A stretch of DNA of 64,000 bases from contig OY969916.1 in assembly GCA_963704535.1 (NCBI GenBank), positions 682,001 through 746,000 on the forward strand, in the 5' to 3' direction. A program made the position numbers and the translations under genes. Below the pieces are notes generated by a model. The model searched no databases. It was not told where the DNA came from and saw only the letters and a program-made list of their open reading frames with translations. Shown here piece after piece: positions 39,803 to 48,343 of the stretch (within the stretch, counting starts at the first letter, position 1; every line of letters starts with the position of its first letter). This DNA comes from G963704535 sp963704535 (lineage in GTDB: Bacteria > Chloroflexota > Chloroflexia > Chloroflexales > Roseiflexaceae).

Positions 39803-41008
39803 CTAAGCCGTAACGAGCAGCGCAGTCGCATACATAATCACGATCCCGGCGACCAGCCCGCCAAAGGTGGCCGGCGAGAGGACCGGGCTGCCGTCTTCGT
39901 CGCTCTGGCGCACAATCAGCCGCCCGACCTCGTAGATCACCTGGGCGATCGCGCCGGCGCCCAGCGCCAGGAACACCGCCGCCGCCAGGTTGTTGTAGAT
40001 GAAGCCGCCGATCCAGACCCCCAGCACCGCCGGCAACCCGGCCAGCGCCGCCAGCGCGACGAAATGCCGGAGCCGCGGATGCTCACGCGCGATCGGCGCC
40101 GCGATGCCGATGCCCTCAGTGATATTGTGCAGCGTGAAGCCGATCACCAGGAAGGTACCCAGCGCCGCCTCACCGAACGCAAACGCCGCGCCGATCGCCA
40201 GCCCTTCGCCTAGGTTGTGCAGCCCGATCCCCAGCGCGATCCGGTAGGACACCCCCAGCCGCGAGACCTCCTGCCCTTTGCGCCGTGAGCCAATCGCGAT
40301 CAGCGCGCCACAGGCCAGCAGTGCCACCAGGAACACCAGCGGCGCCCCGCCGTAGACCCCGGCGGTCCTCGCGATGATCTCCAGCGCCTCCGCAATGGTA
40401 TCGAAGAGCAGGAACACCAGCAGGCCGACCGTCAGACTGAGCACCGCCCGCAGGCCCTCCTGGCCCAGCCGCCGCAGGAACGGAAACCACAGCAGACCCA
40501 GGCCCACCGGGATAAACCCGACATAGATGCCCAGCAGCGCGTAGCTCCAGAAGGTCGCCATACTTGGCGCGGGTGTCTGTGTGGCCACGGCCACCTCACC
40601 CTCAAAGGTGGTGCCATTGCTGCTGACCAACTTGACGATGTGCATCTCGTCCTGCACCCACGGATAGGGCAGAGTGACTGCCGCGCGCCCCAGCCGCGGG
40701 ATGGTCGCGTCCGGCGTGATGCTGAAGGCCCAGTAGGCGTCATCCACCTGCACCTGCGCCACTGTCACCGGGTCGGCGCCGCCGTTGGTGACATCGACGA
40801 CGATCTGCCCCGCAGCCGGCAGCGTGATACGGTCGATCGTCAGCTCCTCGATCGGCGGAGCGGTGCGCCCGCCAAGCCCGACGCCCGTTATGACGATCGT
40901 TGCCAGCAGCACCCCCAGCAGCAGCAGCGGGATCAGCGCCCACAGCAGCGCGCCCCCACCCCAGCGACGCGATGTCGTAACCTCATTGGTCGTAGTTAGT
41001 TCGGTCAT
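39803..41008 (-). CDS. ZIP-family metal transporter with N-terminal extension
   Basis: The ATG at 41008 overlaps the oxidase stop codon (ATGA) and has GGGAG upstream, so the two genes are translationally coupled. The 401-residue protein has one N-terminal membrane span (LLWALIPLLLLGVLLATIVI), then an extracytoplasmic beta-type domain of about 100 residues (VVDVTNGGADPVTVAQVQVD). It ends in an eight-helix ZIP core with the metal-site motifs HNLGEGLAIG and HNITEGIGIA. The extension is unusual for ZIP proteins and might take metal from the neighbouring oxidase. Likely role: divalent metal import or homeostasis. Confidence 0.85.
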   Translation of the reverse strand: MTELTTTNEVTTSRRWGGGALLWALIPLLLLGVLLATIVITGVGLGGRTAPPIEELTIDRITLPAAGQIVVDVTNGGADPVTVAQVQVDDAYWAFSITPDATIPRLGRAAVTLPYPWVQDEMHIVKLVSSNGTTFEGEVAVATQTPAPSMATFWSYALLGIYVGFIPVGLGLLWFPFLRRLGQEGLRAVLSLTVGLLVFLLFDTIAEALEIIARTAGVYGGAPLVFLVALLACGALIAIGSRRKGQEVSRLGVSYRIALGIGLHNLGEGLAIGAAFAFGEAALGTFLVIGFTLHNITEGIGIAAPIAREHPRLRHFVALAALAGLPAVLGVWIGGFIYNNLAAAVFLALGAGAIAQVIYEVGRLIVRQSDEDGSPVLSPATFGGLVAGIVIMYATALLVTA

Positions 41009-42106
41009 GATGCTTCTCCCGCGCCCGTCAGGTCGCACACACCCGCCAATCCCGCCTCCACAAATGCCCCGCCCGCAGTTCCCGATTCGCTGGCCTCAAA
41101 GATGCCCAGCCAGCCCAGTTCGGAGAACTCGCTCTGGTGCGCGTGGAACATGTACTGGCCAGGGAACTTGAGCCGAAACTCCAGGATATGCCGCTCGCCC
41201 TGCCCCATGGTGACAATGTCGGTGTACTCGCTGGGCGTCAACTGTGTGCCGGTGCGGTAGAGCTGGAACATGCCGGCATGCAGATGGAACGAGTTGACCG
41301 GGTCGAACTCAGTGATGTTGACCAAGTAGAGCCGCACCAGCTCGCCGACCTTGATCTGAATCGGATGCTTGGCATAGTGAAACGCGACCGTGTTGACCGC
41401 GTAGAACTCATTTTCGGCGTCGAAGTTGGTGTCGAAGCCGTTCATGACCATCATCAACTCTTTGGCCGCCGGGCGGGGCGTGGGCGGGTCGATGATAAAG
41501 GTGCCATACAGCCCCTTGTGAATATGGCGGCGGAACGGCACCGTGTGGCAATGATACAGGTGGAGGCCGAAAGGCTCCGCATCGAACTCGTAGACGAACT
41601 GGGCGCCAGGCGCGACCTGGTCCAGCCCATCCATCGACGGGCTGTGGAAGCCATGGAAATGAATCGAGTGCGGGTGGGTGCCGCCGTTGATGAAGGTCAC
41701 GCGGATGCGATCGCCCTCGGTGCAGCGGATGGTTGGGCCAGGCACGCGACCGTTGTAGACCCAGGCCGGGAAGGTGACGCCCGGCGCGATCTCGATCAGT
41801 CTTCTCGCCGGCGACGATCTGGTACTCGCGCAGGGTCTGGCCGCTGGGGAGCGTGCTGACGGTGCCGTAGTCAAAGTCGGTCAGGATGGCGGATGGGTCG
41901 AAGCCGTTGGCGGCGAGATCGACATCGCCCTCGACCATATTGTGAGTCATCGGCATCTGGGCGCCGTGATCGCCGGACTGCGCGTGGGCGGTCGGCGGAT
42001 CGCCGCCCGGCAGCCAGTTACGCGCGGCGACTGCGCCGGCGGCAAGCCCGGTCGCGCCCAGGCCACCCAGGAACGCGCGGCGCGAAAGGGGCATTTGACG
42101 TGTCAT
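41005..42106 (-). pseudogene. Multicopper oxidase, Tat-exported, with one frameshift
   Basis: From ATG 42106 (AGAGGT upstream) the frame reads a twin-arginine signal SRRAFLGGLGATGLAAG, a linker, then TLREYQIVAGEK. Near 41800-41806 the homology moves to another frame, which continues IEIAPGVTFPAWVYNGRVPG. All copper ligands follow: HSIHFHGFH, HCHTVPFRRHIHKG, FHLHAG and FHAHQSEFSELGW. A single inserted base accounts for the shift, so this may be a sequencing error or a recent mutation. The enzyme would oxidise metal ions or phenols outside the cytoplasm. It is the first gene of an operon with the ZIP transporter. Confidence 0.8.
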
Positions 42107-42187
42107 ACCATTACCTCTACTACGTCTAACCTGAACCAGTTCTTTACAAAGACGAACCTGTACTTTTGTACACGGTGCATTTAATTA

Positions 42188-42201
42188 TTAGGCAAGACTA
42201 A
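42188..42201. promoter_or_regulatory. DtxR/MntR-like operator upstream of oxidase-ZIP operon
   Basis: TTAGGCAAGACTAA, flanked by TAATTA on both sides, matches 12 of 14 positions of the palindrome TTAGGCTAGCCTAA recognised by DtxR/IdeR-type iron or manganese repressors. It lies about 85 bases before the oxidase start. Identification is by eye. Confidence 0.5.
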
Positions 42202-42225
42202 TTATTACATGATATAGGGCGAAAG

Positions 42226-43242
42226 TCAAGTAGGAGATATCGTCTGCCAGGCTTGGGCGAGCAGTTCGAGGCTACGGACGCGCTCGTCAATGCCATAGGT
42301 CACGGTGAAGACCATGAGTTCGTCGGCTGCGGTCTGGCGGGCCAGGTCCTCAAGCTGGGCAACCACCGCGTCGGGCGCCCCTACGATCCGGTTGGTGGGC
42401 ACTCGCCGTGCGGTAGGCAGTTCGGGGTGGTCGGCGGCGGCCTGTGGCGGTAGCAACGGGGTGAACCGGCCAGTCCTGACCGCAAGCATCATCAACTGGC
42501 CCGGCGCGGCCCGCCACGCCGCTGCATCGTCGGTCTCGGCGGTCAGGACGTTGGCGGTGACGATCGCGTAGGGCCGCTCCAGCGCCGCCGAGGGCGCGAA
42601 GTGGTCGCGGTAGATGTCGAGCGCCTCCAGGGTGCCGCCGGTGTCGAAGTGGTGGGCGAAGGCAAACGGTAGGCCAAGCTGCCCGGCCAACCCCGCGCTG
42701 TAGCCGCTGGAACCCAGCAACACGATAGCGGGCGCTGTGGCCGCCGCTGGCGTGGCCGCAAACCGCGTCCACATGCCGTTGGTCGTCCGGGCGTCGCCGA
42801 GCAAGCCCATGAGGTCGATCAGGTGGCGGGGGAACTCCTCGGCGGCCAGCGCGCCGGGCGCTCGGCGTAGCGCGGCGGCGGTGCTGGGATCGGTGCCGGG
42901 GGCCCGCCCGATGCCCAGATCGATGCGACCGGGATGCAGGGCCTCAAGCATGGCGAACTGCTCGGCCACGACGAGCGACGGATAATTGGGCAGCATCACC
43001 CCACCGGAGCCGACCCGGATCGTGGATGTGGCGGCGGCCAGGTGGGCGATCAGCACCGCCGGAGTGGTGCTGGCGATGCTGGGCATATTGTGGTGCTCGG
43101 CCACCCAAAAGCGGGTGTAGCCGAGCGCCTCGGCGTGCCGGGCCAGCGTGGTCGTATCCGCCAGCGCGGCAGCGCTGGTCGCGCCATCGCTGACGATGGC
43201 CAGGTCAAGCACCGAGAGCGGCACACGACGATGAGCATTCAT
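42226..43242 (-). CDS. LLM-class flavin-dependent oxidoreductase
   Basis: A 338-residue luciferase-like monooxygenase. LSVLDLAIVSDGATSAAALA at the N-terminus, then YTRFWVAEHHNMPSIASTTP, are typical of the MsnO8-like subgroup. STIRVGSGGVMLPNYPSLVV and HPGRIDLGIGRAPGTDP line the FMN site. It uses reduced flavin supplied by another enzyme; the substrate is unknown. GGAG lies upstream of ATG 43242. It faces away from the MFS gene and tail-on to the oxidase promoter. Confidence 0.9.
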   Translation of the reverse strand: MNAHRRVPLSVLDLAIVSDGATSAAALADTTTLARHAEALGYTRFWVAEHHNMPSIASTTPAVLIAHLAAATSTIRVGSGGVMLPNYPSLVVAEQFAMLEALHPGRIDLGIGRAPGTDPSTAAALRRAPGALAAEEFPRHLIDLMGLLGDARTTNGMWTRFAATPAAATAPAIVLLGSSGYSAGLAGQLGLPFAFAHHFDTGGTLEALDIYRDHFAPSAALERPYAIVTANVLTAETDDAAAWRAAPGQLMMLAVRTGRFTPLLPPQAAADHPELPTARRVPTNRIVGAPDAVVAQLEDLARQTAADELMVFTVTYGIDERVRSLELLAQAWQTISPT

Positions 43243-43506
43243 CTACTAATCTCCATAGGTGGAACCGCCACTATCTTACCATGCCTCGCTCATCCGGCGC
43301 GCGAACGATCGGTATCGGCCGGAAGTCCCTTGACGCCCTTGATTTCGACGCTATGATGGATTCGGCTAGCCTAATCGAAGAGGAGAGGAAGGAATTTGGA
43401 GAGGCCGTGCTCTCCCTAAAACGCCGCTCAACTACATTATTCTGATCGGCATCTGGACAATGGAGTCGTGCGGCACTTCGCCGCTCCTTTTTGTAAGGCT
43501 ATGTGC

Positions 43507-44811
43507 ATGAATATTCTTACCCGCGCGTGGACGCAGAACGCCCCACGCGCCGAAACACCGCCGTCCGGCGCGGCCCTGGTCCCCAGCGCCACCCAGCGCG
43601 GGCTACGCCTCTCGATCGTCGAGGGTGCGCTGTCCAACATCCATGTCAATATCACCGCCGGCGTGTTCCTGACCGGGTTCGCGCTGCTCCTCGGCGCCGG
43701 CGATTTCGAGCTGGGCTTGCTCACCGCCCTGCCGTTCATCGGCCAACTCTTCCAGTTCGTCGGCGCCTACCTGGAGGAACAGCTCGGCGAGCGTCGGCGC
43801 CTGGTCGTGCTGTCGGCCGGCATCAGCCGCTCGCTGTGGGCCATCATCGCCCTACTGCCGTTCCTCGCCGGGCTTGGCCAGGCGCGGCTGGCGATCTTCA
43901 TCGTGGTCCTCGCGGTCGCCCAGGCGCTGCTGGGGATCGCCGGCAACGCCTGGACCAGTTGGATGTCCGACCTGGTGCCGCCACGCCAGCGTGGGCGCTA
44001 TTTCGGCGTTCGCAACACGGTGTGCAGCATCTCGGCCATGATCAGCGTCTGGCTGGCCGGCCGCGCGCTCGACTACTACGGCGGGGCGCCGACCGGCTAC
44101 GCCCTGATCTTTGGCGTCGCGGTCCTGAGCGCCGTGGCCGGTGTGCTGGTCCTACGCCGGCAGCCCGAGCCGCCGATGCGACGGCAGGAGCGCATGCGGT
44201 TCAGCACGCTCTTCAGCGCCCCACTTCGCCACCGCCCCTTTCGCGAGCTGAGCCTCGCCGCGACCGGCTGGTCCGTGGCGATCGGCGTCGCGCTGCCGTT
44301 CTTCCACGCCTATGCGATCCAGAACCTCAAGCTCTCCTTCGCCACCCTCGCGATCTTCGCCGTCATCACCAGCGCAGTGACGCTGGTCTCCCAACCGCTG
44401 GTCGGGCGGCTACAAGACCGCTACGGCGACCGGCCCGTACTGATCGTCTCGGTGTTCGGCGCGATCGTGCTGCCGTTGGGCTGGGTGATCGCCACCCCCA
44501 CGTTCCTGGCCCCACTTTGGCTGAACGTGGCGCTCAGCGGCGTGTTCTGGCCAGGCATCACCCAGGGGCTGATCAACCTGGTGATGGACCGCTCTCCCGC
44601 CGAGGGGCGCGGCGCCTATGTCGCCTGCTACGGCGCGCTCACCGGCATCGCGACGTTTGTCGCCAGCCTGATCGGCGGCGTGATCGCCGGCAGCCTCGGC
44701 ACGACGATCATCGAGCTTGGCCCGCTCACGCTCGACCACTACTCGATCCTGTTTGTGGTGTCCAGCGTCGGCCGCGCCATCATGGCCGTGGTGTTCGCGC
44801 GCCGGCTCTAA
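43507..44811 (+). CDS. MFS transporter
   Basis: About 434 residues with 10-12 hydrophobic helices. The start is ambiguous: ATG 43507 has AAGG eight bases upstream, while 43501 and 43468 are in-frame alternatives. Family features include the loop EEQLGERRRLVVLSAGISR and the central RQRGRYFGVRNTVCSISAM. Charged residues in loops follow the positive-inside pattern. The substrate cannot be inferred. It is a single gene followed by a repeat-built hairpin. Confidence 0.85.
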   Translation: MNILTRAWTQNAPRAETPPSGAALVPSATQRGLRLSIVEGALSNIHVNITAGVFLTGFALLLGAGDFELGLLTALPFIGQLFQFVGAYLEEQLGERRRLVVLSAGISRSLWAIIALLPFLAGLGQARLAIFIVVLAVAQALLGIAGNAWTSWMSDLVPPRQRGRYFGVRNTVCSISAMISVWLAGRALDYYGGAPTGYALIFGVAVLSAVAGVLVLRRQPEPPMRRQERMRFSTLFSAPLRHRPFRELSLAATGWSVAIGVALPFFHAYAIQNLKLSFATLAIFAVITSAVTLVSQPLVGRLQDRYGDRPVLIVSVFGAIVLPLGWVIATPTFLAPLWLNVALSGVFWPGITQGLINLVMDRSPAEGRGAYVACYGALTGIATFVASLIGGVIAGSLGTTIIELGPLTLDHYSILFVVSSVGRAIMAVVFARRL

Positions 44812-44828
44812 GGGTCTCTCAACTTCTT

Positions 44829-44902
44829 CATCCCAAAGCATGGGTGAAACATAAAACGTGAAACGTGATGCGTAAGAACCTCTCACGTTTCACGCTGGGA
44901 TG
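44829..44902. terminator. Repeat-derived hairpin after MFS gene
   Basis: CATCCCA (44829-44835) pairs with TGGGATG (44896-44902), and CGTGAAACGTGA (44857-44868) with TCACGTTTCACG (44883-44894). The inner arms are the same GTGAAAC units as at 5841-5892 and 49430-49480. Confidence 0.65.
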
Positions 44903-44971
44903 CCGAAACCGGGCCAGACTGTGTTACAATACAGGCGAACTATTCACTTGGTATTGATCGTCGGAGGAGCC

Positions 44972-45625
44972 ATGAGGCGGAACAAGGACCGTGGGGCAGA
45001 GAACATCGGCGCGTGGGGGCAGCTCGTCCACGGGCGCGACGCCGAGAGCTTTGCGCGCGGCACTACGATCTACACCCCTGACCAGCCGGCCGAGGACTTG
45101 CTGCTCCTCAGTAGCGGCCAGGTCGGTCTCTATCTCCTTTCGCCCGAGCGCCGCGCGCTCACCCTAAGCGTCCTTGAGCCGGGGCAGCTCTTCGGACAGG
45201 TAACCTTGGCCGACGATGGCCCATACGACACGTTTGCCGAGGCGCTGCGCGCCGTGCGGATCTATCGGCTCGCCCGCGCCGAGGTGTACCAAATGATCGA
45301 GCGCCAGCCCGAGCTTGGGTTGGCGCTGCTCGAAGACCTGGGGCAACATCGCCTGGTGGTCAGCCGGCGGCTCGACGAGGTCGCCTTCAAGTCGGTACCG
45401 GCGCGGCTGGCTGGGCTGCTCCTTGACATGGCTCAAACCCATGGCGACCAGCCGTCGCGCGTGCCCCGGCGCAGCCATCGCCAGTTGGCCGAGATGATCA
45501 ATGCCTACCGCGAGACCGTGACCAAGGTGATCAATCAGTTTCGCGCTGCCCGGCTGCTTGAGATCGACCGCTCGACGATCACGCTGGTCAACCTGCGCGG
45601 GCTGGAGGAGCTGGCGCAGGGATAA
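44972..45625 (+). CDS. Crp/Fnr-family transcriptional regulator
   Basis: ATG 44972 has GGAGGAG upstream. The 217-residue protein has a cyclic-nucleotide-binding-type beta barrel (LLLLSSGQVGLYLLSPERRA, then LSVLEPGQLFGQVTLADDGP) and a C-terminal winged helix with RRSHRQLAEMINAYRETVTK as recognition region. The FGE(M/I)-type pocket residues that bind cAMP phosphate are not clearly present (LFGQVTL), and there are no Fnr cysteines, so the ligand is unknown. A TACAAT near 44932 could be a -10 element. Confidence 0.9.
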   Translation: MRRNKDRGAENIGAWGQLVHGRDAESFARGTTIYTPDQPAEDLLLLSSGQVGLYLLSPERRALTLSVLEPGQLFGQVTLADDGPYDTFAEALRAVRIYRLARAEVYQMIERQPELGLALLEDLGQHRLVVSRRLDEVAFKSVPARLAGLLLDMAQTHGDQPSRVPRRSHRQLAEMINAYRETVTKVINQFRAARLLEIDRSTITLVNLRGLEELAQG

Positions 45626-45637
45626 ACAACACCGGCT

Positions 45638-46078
45638 CTATGAGGAAGTTCTGTCATCTCTCCCACGTTCGCGCCGGCAATTCACACGCCCCAACTCCCG
45701 ATCATAGCGCGCGCGCCGCTCTTCGGCGCGCCGCATCAAATCCCCACCGTAGCGCTCGCGCCGCTCGTCGAAGCGCCGCTCACGATCATCCTCATATTCC
45801 TCATCGTCTCGCGGCAGGTCTTCGCGCACGCGCCTTCGCCGCCGAGGTGGCCGCCGCCCGCGCCGCACCATAATCTGCCAGGCATCATCCTCGCTCAACG
45901 GCTGGCGTAGTTGCTCGTCGCTGATCCGGTTGGCCTGGCGCTCGTTCAATGCGGCGACCCGCTCGTCGAACTCCTCCTCCTCGGGCGACACCTGCGCGAT
46001 ACTGAACCAGTAGCGCCACAGGGTGTAGACGATGGCGAGCAGCAGAACGGCGAAGATCACAAACAGCAGTATCTGCAC
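45638..46078 (-). CDS. Hypothetical membrane-anchored, highly charged protein
   Basis: 146 residues from a GTG start at 46078 (GAGGATAG upstream). One N-terminal span (MQILLFVIFAVLLLAIVYTL) is followed by a strongly charged Arg/Glu/Asp-rich tail with helical heptad character. Low complexity prevents assignment. It converges on the Crp/Fnr gene with only 12 bases between. Confidence 0.6.
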   Translation of the reverse strand: MQILLFVIFAVLLLAIVYTLWRYWFSIAQVSPEEEEFDERVAALNERQANRISDEQLRQPLSEDDAWQIMVRRGRRPPRRRRRVREDLPRDDEEYEDDRERRFDERRERYGGDLMRRAEERRARYDRELGRVNCRRERGRDDRTSS

Positions 46079-46614
46079 GGCGCACCTATCCTCGCGTAGT
46101 CGTCAGCTACCCAGAGCTAAAGCATCTGGGCTTGTCCTTCCAGATTTCGTAGCACTCGTTAAAGCACGAGCCTGACGGTTACATACGTGTTCCGACACAG
46201 CGACACAGCACGCACGCAACAACGGAGGACCATTGGTAGGCTGACAGGGCTACCAGATTGGTACAACCCGTCAACGTTTTACGTGGCAACGGAATATGCT
46301 TGCCACAACGCCCTACGTTGAGTTGTTCATGTGCCAACCGTTTGCCCTAGTGTACCGCCAGGGTGCCTTAGCACAGAACAAGTGTACCACGAGTAGCGAT
46401 ATCCAGCAACCTAATGGGCTAGCCGCTAAAGTGGGGAACGCCCACCTGCGCTTCGCTTATCCTCCCAGACGTAAACGCTCTAGGCTTCCGCTCCTAAAGG
46501 CAGGCAACTGTGAAGGGCTGCGCGCATTATACCACGCGGCCATCATCGGGTCGGCTGATGTATAATGTGTCGTCGGTTGTCCTTGGTCCGCTGATACTTG
46601 AAAAAGAGATCCAT
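46079..46614. other. Gene-free stretch before selD
   Basis: About 535 bases without a supported gene. It contains the possible IS200/IS605-type remnant and, at its right end, a TATAAT at 46561-46566, a good -10 for selD. The open frame at 46296-46565 has no ribosome-binding site and no recognisable content. Confidence 0.55.
46100..46540 (-). mobile_element. Possible non-autonomous IS200/IS605-type remnant
   Basis: On the minus strand one end has two hairpins with GCTTTA loops: CTCGT-GCTTTA-ACGAG (near 46155) and CCCAGA-TGCTTTAGC-TCTGGG (near 46120), then TAGCTGAC. Such imperfect palindromes with TTTAGC loops are typical of the right end of IS200/IS605 elements and their TnpB-associated RNA. 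The other side has further CTTTAG-containing segments (46415-46495). No transposase or TnpB protein is encoded. Boundaries are approximate. Confidence 0.4.
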
Positions 46615-47661
46615 ATGCACACGCACGACGATATTCTGCGCCTGACCGCGCTGGCATCCTGCGCCGGCTGAGCTGCCAAGCTGGGCCCCGCGGCCCTGGC
46701 GCAGGTCCTGCGCTCTCTGACATTGCCATCACACCCGAATCTGCTCGTCGGCCTCGAGGTGAGCGACGACGCGGCGGTGTACCGGATTGCCGACGACTTG
46801 GCGCTGGTCCAGACGGTGGACTTCTTCCCGCCGATCGTCGACGACCCCTACACCTTCGGGGCGATCGCCGCGGCTAACGCCTTGAGCGACGTTTATGCCA
46901 TGGGCGGGCGACCGATCCTGGCGCTGGCGATCGCCGGATTCCCTGAGAACTTCCCGCAACAGATCATCGGCGCGATCCTCCAGGGCGGCGCTGATAAGGT
47001 CGCCGAGGCGGGCGCCGTAGTCGCCGGCGGCCACACCGTGATCGACCAGGAGCCTAAGTATGGGCTGTGTGTCACCGGCCTAGTCCACCCCGACCGCGTC
47101 ACCGCCAAGGCCAACGCGCGGCCCGGCGACATACTGCTGCTGACCAAGCCGATCGGCACCGGCGTGATCACCACGGCCCACAAGCGCGACCAGGCCCGGC
47201 CGGAGGACCTGGCGGCGGCGGTAGCCAGCATGCTGCGCCTCAACCGGGGCGCGGCCGAGGCTGCTGCTTCAGTCGGCGTCCACAGCGCAACCAATATCAC
47301 CGGCTACGGGCTGCTCGGCCACGCCGGCGAGCTGGCGCGCAATAGCGGCGTCGGGCTGCGGATCGAGCTGGCGCGCGTGCCGCTACTGCCAGGCGCGCTC
47401 GACTACGCCCGGCGTGGGATCTTCCCCGGTGGCCTTGGCCGCAACCGCGAGTACCTACTGGGCGATGGCTTCGTGACGTACGCCGACGGGGTCGAAGCTG
47501 CACACGCGCAGCTCCTCTTCGACCCACAGACGTCGGGAGGGCTGCTGCTGGCGCTTCCGCGCGCCACAGTGGCCCCGCTGATCGAGCAGATGGCCGCAGC
47601 CGGCGAGTCCTGCTGGGAGATTGGGGAGGTCGTCGAAGGGGGGGGGATATCGATCAGCTAG
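46615..47661 (+). CDS. selD: Selenide, water dikinase, itself a selenoprotein (in-frame UGA)
   Basis: The frame starts at ATG 46615 and reaches TGA at 46669-46671, within SCAG-U-AAKLGP. This is exactly where SelD has its catalytic Cys/Sec (C/U-x-x-K). The same frame continues with VGLEVSDDAAVYRIADDLAL, DVYAMGGRPILAL, AGGHTVIDQEPKYGL, TNITGYGLLGHAGELA and DPQTSGGLLLAL to TAG 47661. Reading UGA as selenocysteine gives 348 residues, full length for SelD, which makes selenophosphate from selenide and ATP. Standard gene callers will miss the first 108 bases. The host must therefore carry SelA, SelB and tRNA-Sec elsewhere. Confidence 0.93.
46672..46700 (+). promoter_or_regulatory. Candidate bacterial SECIS element in selD mRNA
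   Basis: Directly after the UGA codon, GCCA (46675-46678) pairs with TGGC (46697-46700) and GGGCC (46683-46687) with GGCCC (46692-46696), leaving a CCGC loop and an AGCT bulge. Bacterial SECIS hairpins sit at this distance from the UGA. The fold is by eye. Confidence 0.5.
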
Positions 47662-47752
47662 ACAAAGTCTTTTAGAGCCTTACAGTTCTGAGGAAAAGGG
47701 AGGTTGAGGGGGCAATCCTCAGTCTCCCCACCCTTCTCATAGCCCATAACGC

Positions 47753-48112
47753 TCAGGAGGCCGCAGCAAACCCACGAACCGCCTCATCCTCGTCCTGGTA
47801 GATATCGGCGTACTGCGCCAAGCCAACCATCCGGAAGATCTTCTGAAAGTGCTGCGATAGGCCACTGACGGCAAGCTTCTGGCTGTTCCGGTTGACTTCC
47901 GTGACGATGCCGATTAAGATCGCGATCCCGGCGCTGTTGATGTAATCGTTCTGGCGGAAGTTCAACAGAATGTTCTTTGCCCCCTGCGTCGTCACCTGCG
48001 AATACGCGCTGTTGATCTTCTCTTCGGCAAAAGTCGTCACGTCACCCACCAGGTCGATGATCGCGACGCCATCGCGCTCGCGGGTACTGACGCTCAGCTC
48101 GTCTTCCAACAT
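47753..48112 (-). CDS. STAS-domain anti-sigma factor antagonist
   Basis: 119 residues, SpoIIAA/RsbV-like. DGVAIIDLVGDVTTFAEEKI forms the first strands, and NDYINSAGIAILIGI holds the serine that the partner kinase would phosphorylate (usual DSSG is NSAG here). GAGGAG precedes ATG 48112. Upstream in the same orientation are two RsbW-like kinase genes, so the three form a partner-switching module. The 230-base gap between contains a palindromic repeat. No sigma factor gene is adjacent. Confidence 0.9.
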   Translation of the reverse strand: MLEDELSVSTRERDGVAIIDLVGDVTTFAEEKINSAYSQVTTQGAKNILLNFRQNDYINSAGIAILIGIVTEVNRNSQKLAVSGLSQHFQKIFRMVGLAQYADIYQDEDEAVRGFAAAS

Positions 48113-48206
48113 ACAAACACTCCTCGATCGGAATCAAAGCGAAGAATCAGAAATGCTCACAAAGCTTGCTCTATCATAACACCATTCTCTTTTTACAGTG
48201 TGAGAA

Positions 48207-48300
48207 ACTGTTTGAAAAGGGCATTATCTCGCCTGTGATCCTGGGTGGAAAGAGGATTCTTGAGGGGGCTGCCCCCTCAAACTCCCCCTTTTCAAACAGT
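48207..48300. repeat. 94-bp palindromic MITE-like element
   Basis: ACTGTTTGAAAAGGG (48207-48221) pairs with CCCTTTTCAAACAGT (48286-48300), with an inner hairpin TTGAGGGGGC (48260-48269) and GCCCCCTCAA (48271-48280). A partial second copy follows at 48300-48347. Relatives are at 6062-6140, 47690-47740 and 59494-59537. Confidence 0.75.
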
Positions 48301-48343
48301 CTCTGAGGGGCTGGCCCTCAAACTCCCCTTTTTCAGGCAGTCT

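Noticed and set aside
46296..46565. 89-codon open frame upstream of selD
   Set aside because: No ribosome-binding site, no recognisable content, and it overlaps the possible insertion-sequence remnant and the selD promoter.
46672..46722. selD as a truncated gene starting at 46723
   Set aside because: The in-frame upstream text through UGA matches the SelD active-site region, so recoding explains it better than truncation.
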